Shown here one piece after another: positions 26,705 through 36,100 of a DNA stretch of 64,000 nt; the stretch's first letter is position 1, and the number at the start of each line of letters is the position of its first letter. Origin of the DNA: Mycobacterium sp. IS-1742 (GTDB lineage Bacteria; Actinomycetota; Actinomycetes; Mycobacteriales; Mycobacteriaceae); the NCBI RefSeq assembly GCF_001500125.1, contig NZ_LQIV01000005.1, positions 1 to 64,000 of the forward strand. The letters run 5' to 3'. The notes under the pieces were generated by a model, which worked only from the letters and a program-made list of their open reading frames with translations, ran no database searches and had not been told where the DNA came from. A program made the position numbers and the translations under genes.

Positions 26705-27706
26705 ATGAGCGAGGGTCCCGACGGGCCGCGGGCGGCACGAGGCGGTGCGCGCGTTTCACGTGAAACATGGCCGGTGGGGCCGAAGGGCGCGTCGGCCGAC
26801 GCCGCTCAGGACTGGCAGAACGATGCCGTGATCGACACCCCGATCGGCGCCGAGGCGGAACGGGCGGTGCGGCTGCTGCACTCCGCATCCCGCGGCGGCC
26901 TACCACGTCCCGCACGGCAGCGGGTGTTCACCATCGCCAACCAGAAGGGCGGGGTGGGCAAGACGACCACCGCCGTCAACATCGCGGCGGCGCTCGCTCT
27001 CCAGGGGTTGAAGGTTCTGGTCATCGACCTCGATCCGCAGGGTAACGCGAGCACGGCGCTCGGCATCGAACACCGGCCGGGGACGGCCTCGTCGTACGAG
27101 GTGCTCATCGGAGACATCCCGGTTCAGGAGGCGCTGCAGCAGAGCCCGCACAGCGAGCGGTTGTACTGCGTGCCGGCGACGATCGATCTGGCCGGCGCGG
27201 AGATCGAGCTCGTCAGCATGGTCGCCAGGGAGGGCAGGCTACGGACGGCGCTCGCCGAGTTGAAACAGTACGACTTCGACTACGTGTTCATCGACTGCCC
27301 GCCGTCGCTCGGGCTGCTCACCATCAACGCGTTGGTGGCCGCACCCGAGGTGCTGATCCCGATCCAGTGCGAGTACTACGCCCTCGAGGGGGTGGGTCAG
27401 CTGCTCCGCAACATCGAGATGGTGAAGTCACACCTGAACCCGGAACTGACCGTCTCGACCGTCGTCCTCACGATGTACGACGGCCGGACGCGGCTGGCCG
27501 ATCAGGTCGCCCAGGATGTGCGCGCGCACTTCGGCGACAAGGTTCTGCGCACGGTCATCCCGCGCAGTGTGAAGGTCTCGGAGGCGCCGGGTTACGGCAT
27601 GACGATCCTCGACTACGACCCCGGGTCCCGGGGCGCGATGAGTTACCTCGACGCCAGCCGTGAGTTGGCGGAGCGGGGAGCTCCCCATGACGGCACCACA
27701 CGATGA
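26705..27706 (+). CDS. parA: ParA chromosome-partitioning ATPase
   Basis: A 333-residue Walker-type ATPase that positions ParB-bound origins. The deviant Walker A KGGVGKTT lies at about 81-88. Switch I has LDPQGNASTALG and Walker B has FIDCPPSLG. A roughly 70-residue N-terminal extension precedes the ATPase, as in mycobacterial ParA. ATG 26705 was chosen because AGGAG lies 6 bases upstream; the in-frame ATG at 26699 is adjacent to that site and too close. A second parS lies in its 5' coding region. Confidence 0.95.
   Translation: MSEGPDGPRAARGGARVSRETWPVGPKGASADAAQDWQNDAVIDTPIGAEAERAVRLLHSASRGGLPRPARQRVFTIANQKGGVGKTTTAVNIAAALALQGLKVLVIDLDPQGNASTALGIEHRPGTASSYEVLIGDIPVQEALQQSPHSERLYCVPATIDLAGAEIELVSMVAREGRLRTALAELKQYDFDYVFIDCPPSLGLLTINALVAAPEVLIPIQCEYYALEGVGQLLRNIEMVKSHLNPELTVSTVVLTMYDGRTRLADQVAQDVRAHFGDKVLRTVIPRSVKVSEAPGYGMTILDYDPGSRGAMSYLDASRELAERGAPHDGTTR
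26752..26767. promoter_or_regulatory. parS centromere site 2 (one mismatch)
   Basis: CGTTTCACGTGAAACA differs from the parS consensus only at the first base. It lies inside the parA reading frame, encoding VSRET, 735 bp from site 1. The pair gives ParB a local nucleation cluster. Confidence 0.88.
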
Positions 27707-27733
27707 CCATCGGTGCGCGAAGGAGAGAAGGAC

Positions 27734-28726
27734 ATGACGCAGCCCACTCGTAAGCGCAGCGGTCTCGGCCGCGGCCTGGCCTCCCTGATCCCGACCGGAC
27801 CGACCGAGGACGGCAGCCAAGCCGCGCTGGGTGGTCCGAGGATGGGCAGCGCCGCGGCCGACGTCGTGATCGGCGGTGGGCCGGCGGTGGTGCCGCCCAC
27901 CGTGGAGGTCGGCGCGGTCTACCGGGAGATCGACCCGTCGGCGATCGAGCCGAACCCGCGCCAGCCGCGTCAGGTGTTCGACGACGAGGCACTCTCCGAA
28001 CTCGTGCACTCGATCCGTGAATTCGGGCTCATGCAGCCGATCGTCGTACGAGCCCTCGACGCCGCTGACTCCGGGCCGCGCTACCAACTCGTCATGGGGG
28101 AGCGGAGGTGGCGTGCCGCGCAGCAGGCCGGCCTCGCGGCCATCCCGGCAATAGTGCGCGAGACCGCCGACGACAGCATGCTCCGCGACGCGCTGCTCGA
28201 GAACATCCACCGCGTCCAGCTGAACCCGCTCGAAGAGGCGGCGGCCTATCAGCAGCTGCTCGACGAGTTCGGCGTCACCCACGATGAACTCGCGACGCGG
28301 ATCGGCCGCTCCCGCCCGCTGATCACGAACATGATCCGTCTGCTCCGACTGCCGATCGCGGTGCAGCGCCGTGTCGCCGCCGGCGTGCTGTCCGCCGGAC
28401 ACGCCCGCGCGCTGCTCGCCCTCGAAGGCGGACCCGAACGCCAAGAGGAGCTCGCGGCACGCATCGTCGCCGAAGGACTGTCGGTCCGCGCGACGGAGGA
28501 GGCGGTCACGCTGGCCAACCGGAGCGATCCGGCCGCGCCGCCGGCGCCGCGGCGCAAGCCCATCCAGATGCCCGGCCTCCAGGATGTTGCCGAACAGCTC
28601 TCGACGGCCTTCGACACCCGCGTCACGGTGAGTCTCGGCAAACGCAAGGGCAAGATCGTCGTCGAGTTCGGCTCGGTGGACGATCTCCAGCGAATTGTCG
28701 AGTTGATGAACTCGACGAAGCCCTGA
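27734..28726 (+). CDS. parB: ParB chromosome-partitioning CTPase
   Basis: A 330-residue parS-binding clamp. The N-terminal ParA-contact motif [10 protein letters not shown] lies at about 11-20. The CTP-binding motif GERRWRA lies at 122-128, and a central helix-turn-helix (about 165-200) includes the [15 protein letters not shown] helix. A C-terminal dimerisation domain follows. ATG 27734 was chosen because it follows AGGAG and matches the family start. It is 27 bp after parA in the same operon. Confidence 0.96.
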   Translation: MTQPTRKRSGLGRGLASLIPTGPTEDGSQAALGGPRMGSAAADVVIGGGPAVVPPTVEVGAVYREIDPSAIEPNPRQPRQVFDDEALSELVHSIREFGLMQPIVVRALDAADSGPRYQLVMGERRWRAAQQAGLAAIPAIVRETADDSMLRDALLENIHRVQLNPLEEAAAYQQLLDEFGVTHDELATRIGRSRPLITNMIRLLRLPIAVQRRVAAGVLSAGHARALLALEGGPERQEELAARIVAEGLSVRATEEAVTLANRSDPAAPPAPRRKPIQMPGLQDVAEQLSTAFDTRVTVSLGKRKGKIVVEFGSVDDLQRIVELMNSTKP

Positions 28727-28911
28727 CCGAGGACACGGGGGCATTACGTCACTGTGACACCAGCACCTTGGGCATCCGGGACTCACCCGGCGGCTGCCGG
28801 CAGATCATCTGGCCGGCAACGCTTTTCGTGTGCCGCGGCCGCGCTGCCTATCCTGGAGACCGAACCGCGGTCGCGCGCAGCGTCCGCAGCGCACGAGAAC
28901 CGGGGAACCTA

Positions 28912-29661
28912 GTGCCCGCACGCATCACGCCCTTGCGTCTGGAGGCTTTCGAGCAGCTTCCCAAGCACGCGCGGCGCTGTGTCTTCTGGGAGGTCGATCC
29001 CTCGACGCTCGGGCGTGAGGATCATCTGTCCGACCCCGAGTTCGAGAAGGAAGCGTGGCTGTCGATGGTCATGCTCGAATGGGGATCGTGCGGGCAGGTG
29101 GCGGTGCGGTGCGCGGAAGCGTTGAGCGACGAAGCCGCGGCGACCGACCCGTCCGCCGAGGAACCCTGCATCGGCTACGCGTTCTATGCACCGCCCCGTG
29201 CGGTTCCGCGGGCCCGTCTGTTTCCGTCCGGACCGGTCAGCGCGGACGCCGTTCTTCTCACGACGGTGGGGGTGGAGCAGGGCGATGACGCCGACGCTCT
29301 GCCGCGCACGCTGTTGACGTCGGTGGTCGGGGATCTCGTGCGCCGCGGTGTTCGCGCCCTCGAGGCGTTCGGCCGCACCGAGGAGGCCGCCGAACTGATG
29401 GACCCGCGACTGGTCCCCCCCGAGCTCACCCCGGTGGTCGAAGCGCTGGGTGATTGCTCGGTGCACCAGTGCATGGTGGACGCCGACTTCCTGGAACAGG
29501 TCGGCTTCACCGTCGTGTCCCCCCACCGGTATTTCCCTCGCCTGCGGCTGGAACTCGAGCAGGGCCTCGGATGGAAGGCGGGTGTGGAGGCGGCGCTGGA
29601 GCGTCTGTTGGAGTCGGCCCAACTGCAGCAGCCCGTCGGCGCAGGCAGCGGCCGCTGTTAG
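28912..29661 (+). CDS. Rv3916c-type protein, GNAT-like
   Basis: A 249-residue cytoplasmic protein found next to parB in mycobacteria. Segments RCVFWEVDP, EKEAWLSMVMLEWGSCGQV, VGDLVRRGVRALEAFG and EQVGFTVVSPHRYFPR resemble acyltransferase (GNAT) folds, but I cannot point to a catalytic residue. GTG 28912 gives a length close to Rv3916c; the frame is open 48 codons further upstream. A TATCCT hexamer at 28849-28854 could be its -10 element. It converges on cwlM with 12 bp between them. Confidence 0.78.
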   Translation: MPARITPLRLEAFEQLPKHARRCVFWEVDPSTLGREDHLSDPEFEKEAWLSMVMLEWGSCGQVAVRCAEALSDEAAATDPSAEEPCIGYAFYAPPRAVPRARLFPSGPVSADAVLLTTVGVEQGDDADALPRTLLTSVVGDLVRRGVRALEAFGRTEEAAELMDPRLVPPELTPVVEALGDCSVHQCMVDADFLEQVGFTVVSPHRYFPRLRLELEQGLGWKAGVEAALERLLESAQLQQPVGAGSGRC

Positions 29662-29673
29662 CGACCGAACGGG

Positions 29674-30870
29674 TCAGTTCGAGCTGAGCCGGCCGGCCTG
29701 CTCGACGGACAGTTCGTGGGCCAGCAGCTCGGCGAACGTGAAAGTGCCAGTGGGACGGTCGTTCTTGCCGAGAAGGTAGAGCCGCTTGACCGCGGCGAGT
29801 ATCCCCTCGGCGATCGCATCGCGATTGTGGTTGGACACCAACAGTTCCCGGTCATGGGGATTGGTGATGTAGCCGACATCGACCTGCACGGTGGGCATCC
29901 GGGTCAGGCGCAGCAGATCCCAGGTCCGGCCGTGGGTGCGGCAGTCGCGTAATCCGGTGCGGGCGACGACCTCCCGCTGAATGAAGTCGGCAAGGTTGCG
30001 CCCGATGGTGGAGACCGATCCGTGCGAGTTGCCGAAGTGGAACGACGCGACCCCGTTCGCCCCCGGGGTGGGCTGCGCGGCGCAGCGCAGGCTGATCATC
30101 AGGTCCGCGCCGACGGTGTTGGCGGTCGCGGCCCGCTCGGCGTCGGAAGGGCTGCGGTTGGCCGGGCGGGACAGGAACGTGTCCATCCCGATGGCGGTCA
30201 TCCGGCCCTCGAGGCGAGTTGCCAAGTCCCACAGGATGTCCGCTTCGCTGATCGGGCCCTGCGGTCCATTCATGATGAGTCCGTGGTCGCTGCCGCCGCG
30301 GCCCGGATCGATGATGACCCGCTTACCGGACAGCCGGGGACCGGAGCGGCGGACCAGCTCCTCCTCCCGGATCGCGTGCGGGGACCCGCCGGTGACCCGC
30401 GAACCGAGGAAGTACAGCGAGCGCAGCGTCTCCGGACCACAGATGCCGTCGGGGTACAGCCCGTACTCGCGTTGGTAGGAGGTGAGTCCGTGGTGGGTCT
30501 GCAGCCCGAAATGGCCGTCGACCAAACCGGTGTAGAACCCGAGGTCCTGCAGCCGGGCCTGCAGCGTCGCCACGTCGTCGCCGTACATCGGGGCACCGAA
30601 CTGGTGCATCAACGTACGCGCGCCGAGGCGGTAGGACGCTTCCTTCAGTGCCCGGTACGTGGCCTCACCGACGATGCCGTCGACCAGCAGCCCGCGGTGC
30701 TGCTGGAAGGCGCGGACCGCCTGGTCGAGGTCATCGTCGAACAGGTCCGCGACGACGTGTCTTCCGGTGGTGAGGTCGTCGTCGGGGCTGTCCAGCAGGC
30801 CCAGAGCCGAAAGCGCTGCGCGGATCTCGGTGACCGCGGCCCCGCGATCACCCTGACGCAGACTCGACAT
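29674..30870 (-). CDS. cwlM: CwlM, regulator of MurA (degenerate amidase)
   Basis: A 398-residue protein with two peptidoglycan-binding-type domains (about 5-75 and 95-155) and an Amidase_3 domain (about 184-365). It has no signal peptide. Zinc-ligand positions are altered: IDPGHGG reads IDPGRGG (Arg191), the SLH ligand reads SLR (Arg262), and the late Glu is Asp331. CwlM of M. tuberculosis is a cytoplasmic activator of MurA when phosphorylated by PknB on a C-terminal Thr. The tail PTGTFTF (about 373-379) offers the equivalent Thr residues. It lies downstream of trxA. Confidence 0.93.
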   Translation of the reverse strand: MSSLRQGDRGAAVTEIRAALSALGLLDSPDDDLTTGRHVVADLFDDDLDQAVRAFQQHRGLLVDGIVGEATYRALKEASYRLGARTLMHQFGAPMYGDDVATLQARLQDLGFYTGLVDGHFGLQTHHGLTSYQREYGLYPDGICGPETLRSLYFLGSRVTGGSPHAIREEELVRRSGPRLSGKRVIIDPGRGGSDHGLIMNGPQGPISEADILWDLATRLEGRMTAIGMDTFLSRPANRSPSDAERAATANTVGADLMISLRCAAQPTPGANGVASFHFGNSHGSVSTIGRNLADFIQREVVARTGLRDCRTHGRTWDLLRLTRMPTVQVDVGYITNPHDRELLVSNHNRDAIAEGILAAVKRLYLLGKNDRPTGTFTFAELLAHELSVEQAGRLSSN

Positions 30871-31014
30871 ACTCGCCCCTTCGGCAGGCCCTCAGCTCTG
30901 GCTGTCAGTACCCCTGCGGCACGGACATATGCACGACAGGCCCGGAAGGCATTCTCTCAGAAGTTTCCGCCAATCCGGAAAACGCCAGGCGAACCGGAAT
31001 CGGCCCGTGATCCG

Positions 31015-31347
31015 TCAGAGCAGGTCGGTGAGCTCGCGCAGCAGCGCGGCCTTACCCTTCGCGCCGACGATCCGCTTGACCGGTTCACCGTCCTTGAACA
31101 GGATCATCGTCGGGATCGAGACGACCTGGAAATCGCGTGCGGTGGTCGGATTCGCGTCGACGTCGAGCTTCGCGACGGTCAGCGCGCCGGCCTTCTCGCT
31201 GGCGATCTCCTCGAGGACCGGGGCGACCATCTTGCACGGGCCGCACCAGGTGGCCCAGAAGTCCACCAGCACGGGCGTGCTGCTGGTCAGCACGTCGCTG
31301 GAGAACGAGTCGTCGGTGACGGTGACGGTGGCGCCGTTGTCGGCCAT
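31015..31347 (-). CDS. trxA: Thioredoxin (TrxC/TrxA)
   Basis: A 110-residue thioredoxin with the redox motif WCGPC (Cys35, Cys38), the cis-Pro segment VVSIPTMILF and VLVDFWA. It is reduced by TrxB, encoded 24 bp upstream in the same operon. It corresponds to Rv3914 (trxC) of M. tuberculosis. No signal peptide is present, so it acts in the cytoplasm. Expression probably follows the ECF-type promoter before trxB. Confidence 0.97.
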   Translation of the reverse strand: MADNGATVTVTDDSFSSDVLTSSTPVLVDFWATWCGPCKMVAPVLEEIASEKAGALTVAKLDVDANPTTARDFQVVSIPTMILFKDGEPVKRIVGAKGKAALLRELTDLL

Positions 31348-31371
31348 GTCTGCTCCTCGGGTAGGGGTGTC

Positions 31372-32343
31372 TCAGATCGGTGCTGAGATCTCTTGATCGC
31401 TTGGGGCGACGCCGATTTCGGCCAGCCAGCGTTCGGCGTCGATGGCGGCCGAACATCCGCTGCCCGCGGCGGTGATGGCCTGCCGGTAGGTGCGGTCGAC
31501 GAGATCGCCTGCGGCGAAGACACCTTCGATCGACGTGTTGGTCGTGCGACCCTCGACCAGGACGTACCCGTCCTCGTCGACCTCGACCTGACCGCGGACG
31601 ATGTCCGAGCGGGGCACGTGGCCGATCGCGACGAACACGCCGGTCACCGCGAGCTTCGATTCCTCACCGGTCACGGTGTCGCGCAAGCGGATTCCGGTCA
31701 CCTTGGGATCACCCTCGATCTCCGTGACGGCGGTGTTGGTCAGGAACGTGATCTTCTCGTTGGCGCGGGCGCGGTCGAGCATGATGCGGGAGGCCCGGAA
31801 CTCGTCGCGGCGGTGGATCACCGTCACGCTGCGGGCGAAGCGGGTGAGGAACGTCGCCTCCTCCATCGCCGAGTCGCCGCCGCCGATGACGGCGATGTCC
31901 TGGTCGCGGAAGAAGAACCCGTCGCACGTCGCGCAGGTGCTGACGCCCATGCCGAGCAGCGCCTCCTCGCCGGGGACGCCGAGGTGACGCGCGGCCGCAC
32001 CCATCGCGAGGATGACCGCGCGGGCCCGATGGGTCTCATCACCGACGGTGACCGTCTTGACGGGGCCGTCGAGGGACACCTCGTCGACGTCCTCCATCCG
32101 CAGGTCGGCGCCGAAACGCAGCGCCTGCTCGCGCATCTCGTCCATCAGTTCGGGTCCGGTGATGCCGTTGCGGAAACCGGGGTAGTTCTCCACCTCGGTG
32201 GTGGTCATCAGGGCGCCGCCGAACTGGCTGCCTTCGAACACGAGCGGCTTGAGCTGCGCGCGGGCGGCGTACACGGCGGCCGTGTAGCCGGCCGGTCCGG
32301 AGCCGATGATGATCACATCGTGAACCGTCGATGAGGTGGTCAT
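31372..32343 (-). CDS. trxB: TrxB, thioredoxin reductase
   Basis: A 323-residue flavoenzyme passing electrons from NADPH to thioredoxin. The FAD motif GSGPAGY lies at about 14-20, the redox pair is Cys137-A-T-Cys140, and the NADPH motif [10 protein letters not shown] follows. The C-terminal FAD segment is GVFAAGD. ATG 32343 was chosen because AAAGG precedes it and it matches the family start. The gene lies between sigM and trxA, and an ECF-like promoter sits 34 bp upstream. Confidence 0.97.
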   Translation of the reverse strand: MTTSSTVHDVIIIGSGPAGYTAAVYAARAQLKPLVFEGSQFGGALMTTTEVENYPGFRNGITGPELMDEMREQALRFGADLRMEDVDEVSLDGPVKTVTVGDETHRARAVILAMGAAARHLGVPGEEALLGMGVSTCATCDGFFFRDQDIAVIGGGDSAMEEATFLTRFARSVTVIHRRDEFRASRIMLDRARANEKITFLTNTAVTEIEGDPKVTGIRLRDTVTGEESKLAVTGVFVAIGHVPRSDIVRGQVEVDEDGYVLVEGRTTNTSIEGVFAAGDLVDRTYRQAITAAGSGCSAAIDAERWLAEIGVAPSDQEISAPI

Positions 32344-32379
32344 GTGAGCCTTTCTGCCGTTTCGCACCGGCACGGGTAC

Positions 32380-32405
32380 AACACCAGCCTAGGTCCGGGT
32401 GTTCC
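32380..32405 (-). promoter_or_regulatory. ECF-sigma promoter upstream of trxB
   Basis: On the minus strand, GGAACA (32400-32405) and GTT (complement of 32380-32382) are separated by 17 bp. This fits the SigH/SigM-type GGAAC-N-GTT pattern. trxB-trxC is a known SigH target in M. tuberculosis. Which ECF factor uses this site cannot be decided from sequence. Confidence 0.55.
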
Positions 32406-32425
32406 CGCACGCCTGCAGGGTCACG

Positions 32426-33076
32426 CTACGGCCGGTCGACCGGCGTCCCGCCGTGGCCCACGGCGCGGACGATGGTCGCGCGGGGGCGGCTGCGGGCGGA
32501 CCGGGGCACCGCGTGGCAGGCGCGTGGCGTCGTCTCGTCCAGACCGCGCAGTGTCTCGGCGAGTTTCGCCCGGCCCCGGCTGCACCGACTCTTGACCGTG
32601 CCCTCCGCGACGCCCAGCATGCGGGCGGTCTCGGCGACCGAGTAGCCCTGCATGTCGACCGCCACGATCGCGGCCCGCTGTTCGACGGGCAGCCGCAGCA
32701 GGGCCCGTTCCACCACGATCGCGGTGTCCACCCTGGCGGTCGGATCGCCGGGCGGCGCGACGTCGTCCACGAGGGGGCTGGTGGCGTGGTTGCGGTTGCT
32801 GCGCAGACGATCCAGACAGGCGTTGACCACGACGCGGTAGAGCCAGCTGCTCACCGCCGAGTCGAAGCGGAAGCTCGCGGCCTTGCGATGGGCCGAGAGC
32901 ATCGCGTCCTGCAGCGCGTCGGCGGCGTCCTCGCGGCTGTTGCTGGTGATCCGCGCGAGCCGCTCGAGTTGGCGCTGATGGCGGGCGAACAACTCCGCGA
33001 ACGCATAGCGGTCACCCGCGACGTGATCGGCCAGCAGCTGGGCGTCGGACCGGCCGACGGCGTCGAAGCTCCCCAC
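32426..33076 (-). CDS. sigM: SigM, ECF RNA polymerase sigma factor
   Basis: A 216-residue ECF sigma factor. Region 2 includes DALQDAMLSAHRKAASFRFD and SSWLYRVVVNACLDRLR. Region 4 includes LPVEQRAAIVAVDMQGYSVAE and GVAEGTVKSRCSRGRAKL. The tail is a basic Arg-rich stretch of about 35 residues, longer than in M. tuberculosis SigM. GTG 33076 was chosen because it matches the family start and sits just after an ECF-like promoter. In M. tuberculosis an anti-sigma gene follows sigM; here only 82 bp separate sigM from trxB. Confidence 0.92.
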   Translation of the reverse strand: MGSFDAVGRSDAQLLADHVAGDRYAFAELFARHQRQLERLARITSNSREDAADALQDAMLSAHRKAASFRFDSAVSSWLYRVVVNACLDRLRSNRNHATSPLVDDVAPPGDPTARVDTAIVVERALLRLPVEQRAAIVAVDMQGYSVAETARMLGVAEGTVKSRCSRGRAKLAETLRGLDETTPRACHAVPRSARSRPRATIVRAVGHGGTPVDRP

Positions 33077-33080
33077 AGCC

Positions 33081-33109
33081 GAACAGTAAGCGGGTGCCGG
33101 CCGGGTTCC
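33081..33109 (-). promoter_or_regulatory. Candidate autoregulated ECF promoter of sigM
   Basis: On the minus strand, GGAACC (33104-33109) and CTGTTC (33081-33086) are 17 bp apart, an ECF-type arrangement. The -10 ends only 4 bp before the GTG start, so the mRNA would be nearly leaderless. SigM autoregulation is known in M. tuberculosis. Confidence 0.45.
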
Positions 33110-33161
33110 GCACACCTGATCCGCCGGTGGCCCGTACGCGGAGGTCGGGGGTCGCGGGCCC

Positions 33162-33170
33162 TGTGGATAA
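33162..33170 (-). promoter_or_regulatory. Consensus DnaA box upstream of sigM
   Basis: The minus strand reads GGGTTATCCACA (33162-33173), with the full consensus TTATCCACA. It lies in the 98-bp spacer between the murJ stop and sigM, about 12 kb from oriC, and shares 12 bases with the box at 8127-8138. Confidence 0.5.
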
Positions 33171-33174
33171 CCCG

Positions 33175-36100
33175 CTAGGTGGTGCCCTTCAGCGTGATCT
33201 CGGAGACGTCGGTGCGGTTCAGACCGTCGACCGTGCCGAGTTTGTCGATCCACACCAGCACGTACGGGGTGGGGGAGGCGTTGCTGACCTCGATGGTGTT
33301 GTTGCCGGTCCGCAGGGGTGTCGACGGGGTCATCGCGGTGGTGCCGTCGAGCGAGGACGGTTCGGCCGACTGCGACGACCGGATCTGTACGGAGGTGTCG
33401 GTCGACGAGACGTTGATGTCCACGGCGGTGATGACGGTGGGCTGCGGCAGCTCCAGCATCAGGCCGACGCCGTTCTTGAAGTTCGGGAACGGGTTGGGGT
33501 CGGAGTAGGTGTCGGTGGGCCACACCGTCGTCGAACTGCCGTCGATGGCGTTACCGGCCTGATCGGGGGAGTCGGCGCCGCCGTCGGGGGAGAACACCGT
33601 CGCCCGCACGGGGCGCACGACATTGCCCGGGGCCGTCGGCCCGCCCTCGGCTTCGGCCGACGTGCTCGGGTCGTTGAGGCCGAGCTGGTCGCCGCCGAGC
33701 CCGCCACCGACGTCGCCGAAGATACGGCTCAGCACGGTCGCCAGCACGATGAGCGCGACGACGACGATCGCACCGCCGACCGTGAGGCCGACCATCAGAC
33801 CGCGCTTCCGCCGGGCCTGTGCCTCCGGGTCGTCGTCGGCTCCGCCGCGGAAGCGCGACGTCGCGCCGCCGTCGGGCCGGTCGACGGGGGAGATCAGGTC
33901 GGTTCGGTCGGCGACGGCGGTGGCCTGCTGCAGCAGGTTCAGCAGCGTCGGTGCGCTGCGGATGCCGCCGTCGGGTTGGACGGCGTGCGCGGCCGCCGCC
34001 GAGATCTGGAACGGGATCTCGCGGTCCACGGCCCGTGGTTCGAGGGGTTCGCCCGCCGGGTCGCGGTCGGCCGGGGCGAGGCCGCTGGGGACGCCCGTCT
34101 CGGGCAGCGGCCAGCGGTTGACCAGGAGCGCGTAGAGCGCTGCCCCGATACCGCGGATGTCGTCCTCGGGGGTGGCGTCGGGCATCGTGGCGGGGAAGGC
34201 CAGGGCGACGTCGCCCTCGATGCTGACCCGCACGCGGCTGGGGTGGTCGATCGACAGCGCCACCCCGGAGCGGTGCGCGGCCTCGGCGGCCGCGGCGAGC
34301 GACTGCATCGCGCGGGCGCCGCCGATCGGGGAGGGCGCCGTCTCGGCGACCTCGGCCAGCGATCCGCCGCGGATCCACTCCGAGACGATCAGGCCGCCGG
34401 ATCCGGTGTTGGCGACGTCGAGGACGCGGGCCACGCCCGGCATGTCGAGGCGGCTGAGCTTGAGGGTGCGCGACAGGATGTCCTGCACCCGTTCGTCGGG
34501 CAGGGTGGCGTCCGGGTCGACGAACGTCAGCGCGACCTGACGGTCGAGCGCGGTGTCGAGCGCCTGCCAGAACTGCAGGTTGGGGGGTCCGCCGTGGAAC
34601 ACCAGCAGCCGGTAGCGGCCGCCGCCGATCGTCGCGCCGGGGATGAGGTGCACATCCTCGTCGGAGGTGGCCGCCTCGATCGCCGGTTCGCGCGGCGGTT
34701 CGAAGGGCAGCGATTCGCGGGTGGGGTCACCGCCGTAGTCCGAGGGCGGACGACCGGAGGCGGACATCTCGGTGGTGGCAGAGGGTTCGGCGACGTCGGG
34801 CTGGAAATCGTCCGCAGAGACCTTGGTGGTCGAAGCGCTGTCGGGCGTCGCTGCGGAATCACCCGCGGAGTCGTCGCTCACCGCTGGTCCCCTCCACCTC
34901 TCTTCTCCGGCCCCACGCACCGGAGTTCCCCGAACCGGAGACTCGTACCGGCCGGTCGCGGGGCCCCGACTCCTCCGCACCGGACGCGCACTCCTGCCGT
35001 CAGAGTACGGGACGGCACCGGCGGGCCGCGCCTGGTCGGGCCGAGATATCGGTGCGGCGGCCGCAGGGGCGGGCCTTCCGAGGCGCCTGCGCACGAACGC
35101 GACGGCGGCGCCGGCCTCGGGCACGCGCGCTGCGAGCAGCACCGCGGCGATGACCGGCAGCATGATCAGGCCCAGCACGGCCAGCCGTACCAGCGACCCC
35201 GCTCCGCCGCCGCTGGCCGTCAGCGATTCGAGGCCGAGCAACTGGTCGGCGACGTGGGCGAGCAGCCCGGCCAGCAGTGAGGCGGCGACGGTCACCAGGA
35301 TGGTGCGGCTCACCTGCACGTCGAGCATCCGCCCGCCCGGCGGGCGCAGGCTCGACTTCAGCAGGAAGTGGCCGACGATCGCACCGGCGAGGAAGCCCAG
35401 GCCGTTCGCGAGGCCGAGGAATCCGGCCACCAGGTCGGGGTCGTCGGTCATCGACGGCGCCGCGACCGAGGCGAGCACTTTGACCATGGTCACGACGACG
35501 ATGACGATGATCGGCGTCCACGGCTGTTCCCGCGCGTAGAAGACCCGCAGCTGCAGGAGCACGAGCGCGTACGGGATCAGCGTGAACGCCGACAGCGTGA
35601 TCGCCATGCCCAGGTAGCCGGCGTCGGTCTCGCCGAAATTCCCGTAGGCGAACAGCGCGGTGCCGATCGCCGGGCCGCCCACGGTCATGACCGCGACGAT
35701 CGGGATGAGCGTGACCATCGTCAGCCGCGTGGCGAGCGAGAAGTCGCCGAGGACGGCGCTGATGTTGTCGGCGGCGGCGTTGCGGGACAGCCGGGGCATG
35801 ACCACCGTGAGCACGGTGACGCCGATGATCCCGAACGGCAGCTGGAGCACCAGCCAGGTGTAGTTGTAGATCGCCGGGCCCGATGCGGCTGCGCCGCTGG
35901 CGATCTGGTTGCCGACGATCAGCCCCACCTGGCTGATGAGCACGTAGAGCACCATCGCCGCGGCCATGGTGCCGAACTTCTTGAGGCGATCGTCGATACC
36001 CCACAGCGGGCGCAGGCTGATCCGTTCGCGGCGGATCGCGACCAGCAGGACCGCCGTCTGCGCGAACACGCCAAGGGTGGTGCCGATGCCGAGGACCAGC

